DNA from: Mayamaea pseudoterrestris
Lineage: Eukaryota > Bacillariophyta > Bacillariophyceae > Sellaphorales > Sellaphoraceae
Assembly (NCBI GenBank): GCA_027923505.1
Contig: BROI01000001.1
Span: 1,730,001 to 1,794,000 of the forward strand
Direction: 5' to 3'
DNA length: 64,000 nucleotides
The notes beneath the pieces were generated by a model. The model was given only the letters and a program-made list of their open reading frames with translations. It was not told where the DNA came from and did no database searches. Every line of letters starts with the position of its first letter. Within the stretch, counting starts at the first letter, position 1. The translations under genes and the position numbers were made by a program. Shown here piece by piece: positions 59,300 through 64,000 of the stretch.

Positions 59300-60061
59300 T
59301 CAATCCAACGGCATATGCGCCAGCAACGCCAAGACCGTCTGTTTGGCTTCCTTTCGCGCCACGGCCAAGGTATGACTTTGAATCACATGCGCCAGCGCTT
59401 GCAGGCCACCATCCTGGACAACCTTGGGCGCAAGATGCGCATGAAAGCTTGCCTTGAACATGAGTTTGGAGCCCCAGATTTGAATCTTGTTGTGGGCTTG
59501 GAAGCGGTTCATTGCTTCCAAAACGACTCGCAAACCTGCGTCATTGACGATTCGCTCCAGATTAGGCAGGCAAGTGCTGCTCATATTGTTGAGCGCAATG
59601 ATTCCAGTTTCCACGCGCGTCGCGTCTTGGGGGAATCGACGCAAAAAAGCAGTCACCACTTCCACCAAGCCAACCTCGCTGGGTATCAACGGATTGGTAA
59701 ATGACGCATTGCACAGAGCGCGAACGCTTTCTTGTTGAATGCCAAGACTGTCTGGCCATTTCTCCATAATCAAGACAACTGTCGAATATCCACCCGACAA
59801 GACAAAGTCCTTTCGATGCTTCTCCGCGTTTGCATCGGTGGACTTGCAACGCAAGGTAAGCTCCTTGAGCGTCTCGTGGACGACGGACCCTTGGTCGGAA
59901 TGGAGCCGTCGCATGACGAGGATTGGAATTTCCCCAAGGTTCAACTTGGCAGTGCCATTCGTCGGCGTCGTTGCAACCTCTGTCTTGACTCCATTCATGT
60001 TAGTGGACCGACTTGCCTGCTTGAAGCGAGGGGCGAACGTGAGGCAAGCGATGTGAGACAT
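59300..60061 (-). CDS. Armadillo-like helical repeat protein
   Basis: 253 residues, one exon. Repeats of armadillo character are visible: QQESVRALCNASFTNPLIPS, VETGIIALNNMSSTCLPN, IVNDAGLRVVLEAMNRF, VVQDGGLQALAHVIQSH. The first 40 residues are polar. Such proteins bind partners through a right-handed helical scaffold. No other domain gives a function. An internal ATG at 59998 is an alternative start. It is divergent from the Rieske oxygenase gene. Confidence 0.75.
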   Translation of the reverse strand: MSHIACLTFAPRFKQASRSTNMNGVKTEVATTPTNGTAKLNLGEIPILVMRRLHSDQGSVVHETLKELTLRCKSTDANAEKHRKDFVLSGGYSTVVLIMEKWPDSLGIQQESVRALCNASFTNPLIPSEVGLVEVVTAFLRRFPQDATRVETGIIALNNMSSTCLPNLERIVNDAGLRVVLEAMNRFQAHNKIQIWGSKLMFKASFHAHLAPKVVQDGGLQALAHVIQSHTLAVARKEAKQTVLALLAHMPLD

Positions 60062-60569
60062 ATATACTGCATGGTAAGTGATTAAGCTTAACGATCACCA
60101 GCATGAGTTCGAATGCTTAACGATCACCAGCATGATTTCGAATGTTGACAATGGCGCCTTTGTTTTGCGCGGGACGCTTCATAACCTGGTCGCCGCGTTT
60201 GCCAACAAGCAGAACATGGTGCGGAAATCGCTCATTCACTGTCAGCATTCGCGCAATGCTTAGCAATATCCACATCTAACAATGACTTACAAAGGAAATA
60301 AAGATGCTGGAAGGATGTTAATGGTCTTGATTCAAAGGACGAATCAATCAACTAGCAAATGTGCAGGAAGAATAAGAATGACCGATGGCGGCTTGGCGAA
60401 AAGTGAAAAGGTCGCAGCGGTATTGCGACCGTATACCGCTACGACGAGAAAACTTGATCATCGATTCAGCAGCTTCGACGCGAGCCAAAGAAGCCAACGA
60501 AAGCATCATGCTTCCTGCAAGAGACACGCAATCGTCGTTTGCAAGCCTATCAAGAAGCAAGCAAACAAG
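60062..60569. other. Intergenic between divergent genes
   Basis: Upstream region of the armadillo-like gene and the Rieske oxygenase. The reading frame of the latter stays open to 60282, but that stretch is basic and has no signal peptide, so I treat it as 5' UTR. Holds the 29-bp tandem repeat. Confidence 0.45.
60086..60143. repeat. 29-bp tandem repeat, two copies
   Basis: Copies 60086-60114 and 60115-60143 differ at one base (GAGTTCG against GATTTCG). They lie just upstream of the armadillo-like gene's start and within the shared promoter region of two divergent genes. Confidence 0.9.
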
Positions 60570-62283
60570 ATGAAATTGTTAAGCTTATTTGTCATGGCAG
60601 CGAGTCGCTCCTCCTGCCATGCCCTCTCAATGACCTCGTCGGCAGTGACGAGAGCAGCTCCTGCTGCTGCATCCACCACAAAGTCATTCAATCAGCGAGC
60701 CCTCTCCGAGCTGCCTCCCTTTCCTCGAACATGGGTTCCCCTTGGATCCACTTTTGAAATGGACGGCTCGCGTCCCAACAAGGTGGAGTTTCTCGGACAG
60801 TCCTACGTTTGCTACCAGAGCGATGTCAACGACAAGAACTCGTGGGCCGTCGTGGATGACGCCTGTTCCCATCGGCTTGCGCCACTCTCGGAAGGACGAG
60901 TCATTACGACAGAGGCTGACACTGGAAATGAAATCAAAATCAAAGATTTAAAGAAAAACAAGCAACATGGTGAAACACGTCGCCTATTGGAATGCGCCTA
61001 CCACGGCTGGGCCTTTGACGCGAACGGCAAATGCACGCGCATTCCGCAAGCCACGCTGGAGCTGCAGGAGCGAACCATTCGAAACAACCCAAAGTGCCAC
61101 GTGCAAGGCTACTCGACGCGCGTTTCCAAAAACATACTCTTTGCGTGGCTGTGGCCCGAGGACTGTTTGGAATATATAAATGACAAGTGGCGGCAGCCAG
61201 AGTATTGGACCAAGGACATGCTGGAGAATGTAAATACGTATACGCGCGATTCGCAGTATGGCTGGGATACCTTGCTGGAGAATATTGTGGATCAGTCGCA
61301 TATTCCGTGGGTAAGTCGGGTGTTTTCGTTTGGACAAGTGCTGCCCTGAAGTAAAATGATTGAAACGACTCATCTTTGCAACCGCCCCTTCATTCGCGTG
61401 CAAACAGGTTCATCATGGCCTGCAGGGCACGCGTGACGACTCCAGTATAATGAATATGACAGTCATTGGTAGTTCAACAGAACAAGGAATGGACTTTACC
61501 TTTCAGGACAGGACCAAGGCGTATGAGCGACGAGGTGTGATTCAGTTCAAGGCACCCTGCCACATGTCACTGAGCGCGCAGCGCAAACCAAACGGCAAGA
61601 ATGACTGGGAACACTTTTTCACCATGAACCTTTTTGCTATTCCCACCAAGCCGGGATATAGTCGTTTAATCTCCACCGTAGGGAGCGCCAAACCAATGAA
61701 CGCCAGCATGTTTGGAGAAGAGGAAGCGGCACCAACGGCTGTCAAGCCACGGCGGTCGCTGTTCATTGCCATTTTTCGTCGTATTCCACGGTGGATGGCG
61801 CATCAGTTTACGAACCGCATTGTTGACTCGGATGTTATCACGCTGCACAAGCAGGAGCAGGAGCGAGCGAAACGTGGAGTGGACTATGAGAACTATTGCA
61901 TGCCGGCGTCGTCGGATCGATGCATCGCTCCGATCCGTCGATGGGTTTTGAAGCACGCTCACATTCCATCGCTATCGACAAGAAGTGATGACGGCGGTGC
62001 TACTGCTGGCCGGGTGGTTATACCAGAACCTCCAAGTCAGCGAAGCGCCTTGTTTGACCGCTGGGCGCAGCATTCGGACCAGTGCAAGCACTGCCATGGA
62101 GCGTTTGACGGTATACAAAAGTGGCGTCGTAACAATTTTCTAGTCATGGCCGCCAGCATTCTCTTGGCCAGGCACATGGCGGCTCGCGTCGTACTTGTTG
62201 GTAGCTTTGCCATGTGGCGACTCCTGCAAGCGGCGGAAAAGTCAATTACCACGGGTGAATGCGACCATTACAAGAATCACTAG
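60570..62283 (+). CDS. Rieske [2Fe-2S] oxygenase, pheophorbide a oxygenase/Tic55 type
   Basis: Two exons, 60570-61310 and 61408-62283, with a 97-nt GT-AG intron; 538 residues. The start is placed at MKLLSLFVMAASRSSCHA, a signal peptide suited to plastid import. The Rieske cluster is CSHRLAPLSEG (about 97) and CAYHGW (about 141). The mononuclear-iron site is DQSHIPW|VHHG (about 240), with its two His split by the intron. A C-terminal QCKHC motif (about 469) precedes two hydrophobic helices; this CxxC plus membrane anchor marks the PAO/PTC52/Tic55 group. Members act on chlorophyll breakdown products or precursors in plastid membranes. Which substrate applies here is not decided. Confidence 0.88.
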
Positions 62284-62909
62284 TCAAGTTGGTGCATGGA
62301 ACTACCCCACTTGCATCTGCACAGGCTAATGGATACTATGTGTAATAGATAGACACCTTCACAAAATTAGTTATGACGCAAGTCGCAATTCCGAATAGAG
62401 ATACACGTTAGCATCGAGCCGAACCACCGTACACCGGTAGCTGAGGCAAGCCGTAACATGCCGCTTTCTTCATTCGTATCTCGCGCTTTCATATACACTT
62501 ACTAGTATTGCCTGGCATGCTCGCTTTCAAGCGAAATGTTTGCGCTCGTTTGAATGACTTGTCGCATGTTGCCAGCGAAACCATGTGTCGTCGATAGTAC
62601 CATAAAGAATACTTAGCATTATAGTTGTGTAAGTGCCTTGTTCACAAGCGCAGTTTCAAGGAAACATTGAATGGAAAAGACTTTTTGACGAAGGCGTCAG
62701 CCTTGCCGGGGCCATTTGTAGTAGCAATTTGTGGTGCGTCTATTTTGATACGTTAAAATGAACGCAACCATCTGCGGATTGAGGTCCATTTGCTCTATAG
62801 CGTAGACTGTCGGTCAACAAACAAAGACATGGCTTGCTAGTACTTTGCTCGGTCGCTGATCTTGCAAGCATGCTTCGCCGCAACACACCATTCTCACCAA
62901 CACGGTTCA
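62284..62909. other. Intergenic between convergent genes
   Basis: 3' region of the Rieske oxygenase. One ACACCGGTAGC site near 62,430. No gene seen. Confidence 0.4.
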
Positions 62910-63269
62910 TCACTCGTTCTTCACAAAACACTTTTTCAAATCAGTTGCAATGGCAAGAATTACGACAAACCAGTAAAAGTAGCAGTCGAGCATGTACGCC
63001 ACGTTGCTCCAATGGCCGACTAAATCGCAAACAACACTTTCCATCGGCGCATTGTCAGTGAGGTGAACATTTAGGGGAACCAACATGTACCAAACTACCC
63101 ACACGAAACATATCCACTTGTAGTAATGACATTGCTTGTCGTGTGCATATACATGGGCGAATTGATGGATCGAGTTGGGGGCCGTCGTGGAAACGTGCGC
63201 CGGTGGCTGTTGTGGGTCTGCGGCGTTTCCTGAAACTCTTGGTAGCGTGGATTGAATCAAGAGGGATCC
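62910..63269 (-). other. Open in-frame extension beyond a TGA, with hydrophobic segments
   Basis: Directly after the TGA at 63270-63272 the same frame stays open for about 120 codons and encodes two hydrophobic stretches (WICFVWVVWYMLVPLNV and YFYWFVVILAIA). It could be a further exon of the upstream membrane protein, stop readthrough, or chance. No start codon or splice site clearly supports a separate gene. Confidence 0.3.
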
Positions 63270-63669
63270 TCATCTTGTCTGAGTATTAGTAAAAGGCGGT
63301 TGCTCTTTCTCCATATGGACGTAGTCTTGAGCTTGAGCAGCAACGGTGACTTGTGTTGGTGACGATTGAGCCGTTTCCTCATCGGCAGTGGTTACGTCCG
63401 TGGTGCCAACGGATCGTTTAGCCTCGAATCTGTCTGCAATGAAAGTTTTAATCCTATCTTCCGCCTCGTAACTCACGTCAAGCTTGTAAGCGAGCAAACA
63501 CATGCCGGTAACGTGACACATGGCAAACACTCCGCCAACCACTAGCCACCACGTGTTGCGGCAACCAAGGCCAACACATAGAGTCCACACTGCCCAAACG
63601 ACAATTGGAAGGTTCATAGCAAACGTCACGACTAGTACGAGAAGGAAGAATGGACAGGCGCAAATGTAT
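63270..63669 (-). CDS. Last exon of an unidentified multi-pass membrane protein (partial)
   Basis: The exon appears to start at 63669 after an AG acceptor and encodes hydrophobic helices (FFLLVLVVTFAMNLPIVVW; WWLVVGGVFAMCHVTGMCLL), then a polar tail (SYEAEDRIKTFIADRFEAKRS) ending at 63270. Cys-rich upstream exons probably lie at about 63.77-63.98 kb on the same strand, including one that begins after ACAG and encodes SCNHGVARAKVCSSSCQWC, but I cannot settle the joins. A DHHC-type acyltransferase was considered because of the cysteines, but no DHHC is visible. The gene runs to or past the window edge. Confidence 0.4.
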
Positions 63670-64000
63670 CTATTTTAGTGTAAATAGGCAAGGTGAGGAT
63701 AATGTCATTAGCAAGCAAGCAAGCTCTAAACTTGCGGCTGCAACGCGGCAATTATTCAAACAAGTTACCTCGCGACACCATTGACAGCTCGATGAGCATA
63801 CTTTAGCGCGAGCGACACCATGGTTGCAACTTATCTGTGACCAAAGCAAAAGGGTGGCGCAAACGCAAATCAACTTACATCAACAATTCGTCGCAAATCG
63901 CCGATTGGCATGCGTGTCGTAACGGTACACAGATGATCCCGTGACGACCCTCGCCACCATGGAGATTTCGCCGCCACTACAAGCCGCATTCAAAAGCCCA
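63670..64000 (-). other. Probable introns and 5' exons of the same membrane-protein gene
   Basis: On the minus strand an ATG at about 63,986 opens a short frame ending at a GTAAGT donor near 63,880, and a further piece (about 63,771-63,836) ends at GTAACT. The exon phases do not fit the final exon cleanly, so this is a suggestion only. Confidence 0.25.

Noticed and set aside
60086-60143. 29-bp repeats containing TTCGAAT, considered as a tRNA T-loop
   Set aside because: No cloverleaf can be drawn around them; they form a simple two-copy tandem repeat.
60282-60569. N-terminal extension of the Rieske oxygenase frame
   Set aside because: No signal peptide, very basic, and the ATG at 60570 starts a proper signal peptide; better read as 5' UTR.
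63270-63272. TGA considered as a selenocysteine codon
   Set aside because: No selenoprotein family, no redox context and no SECIS-like hairpin recognised; listed only as an odd in-frame stop.
63771-63836. Cys-rich exon considered as part of a DHHC palmitoyltransferase or zinc finger
   Set aside because: The cysteine spacing does not match and no DHHC motif is visible; left unassigned.

Overview
This is eukaryotic nuclear DNA, most probably from a stramenopile alga with a secondary plastid (diatom-like). That is an inference from several things: signal peptides followed by an A-F or H-S-F type plastid cleavage motif (KEA3-like antiporter, PLP dehydratase, fibrillin), PT-rich extracellular proteins, a Ty1/copia element, short GT-AG introns of about 75-170 nt, and no operons. 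The species cannot be named from the sequence.

Layout. 1-2968: CpG-starved decayed repeat DNA holding a remnant of a Ty1/copia integrase. 2969-9752: a young, nearly whole Ty1/copia element on the minus strand with 329-bp LTRs. 9753-10818: more decayed repeat. 10819-12463: unknown helical gene with an acidic Ser/Asp tail, read in two frames. 12897-13841: alpha/beta hydrolase. 14207-17879: six-exon P-type cation ATPase. 18805-20170: ankyrin-DnaJ protein with a one-base frame break. 20302-21477 and 21604-24732: divergent pair, serine/threonine dehydratase-like enzyme and RecQ helicase. 24837-25733: small PT-rich surface protein. 26199-29048: plastid KEA3-like K+/H+ antiporter. 29110-30628: AP-1 mu. 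31312-32001: histone H1. 33493-35811: SGNH-like type II membrane protein. 36787-37227: small acidic protein. 37579-38679: plastid fibrillin. 39172-53801: giant PT-repeat membrane protein. 54249-56771: AGC kinase. 57244-57643 and 58428-58830: two histone H4 genes. 59300-60061: armadillo-like protein. 60570-62283: Rieske oxygenase of the PAO/Tic55 type. 63270-64000: incomplete multi-exon membrane-protein gene.

The strongest structural signals are four. (1) A 6,061-bp head-to-tail duplication inside the PT-repeat gene, apparently identical between copies and not a multiple of three, so it breaks the frame; it is either very recent or an assembly error. (2) A histone 3' stem-loop shared by H1 and one H4 gene but not by the other H4. 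(3) Matching promoter motifs and a 20-nt last exon in both H4 genes. (4) Sharp CpG loss in the old repeat beside a CpG-rich young retroelement, which suggests methylation-driven decay.

The genes do not form one pathway. Three are plastid-directed (antiporter, fibrillin, Rieske oxygenase; possibly the dehydratase), three are chromatin genes, and two are PT-rich surface proteins. I see no CRISPR array, rRNA or convincing tRNA gene.
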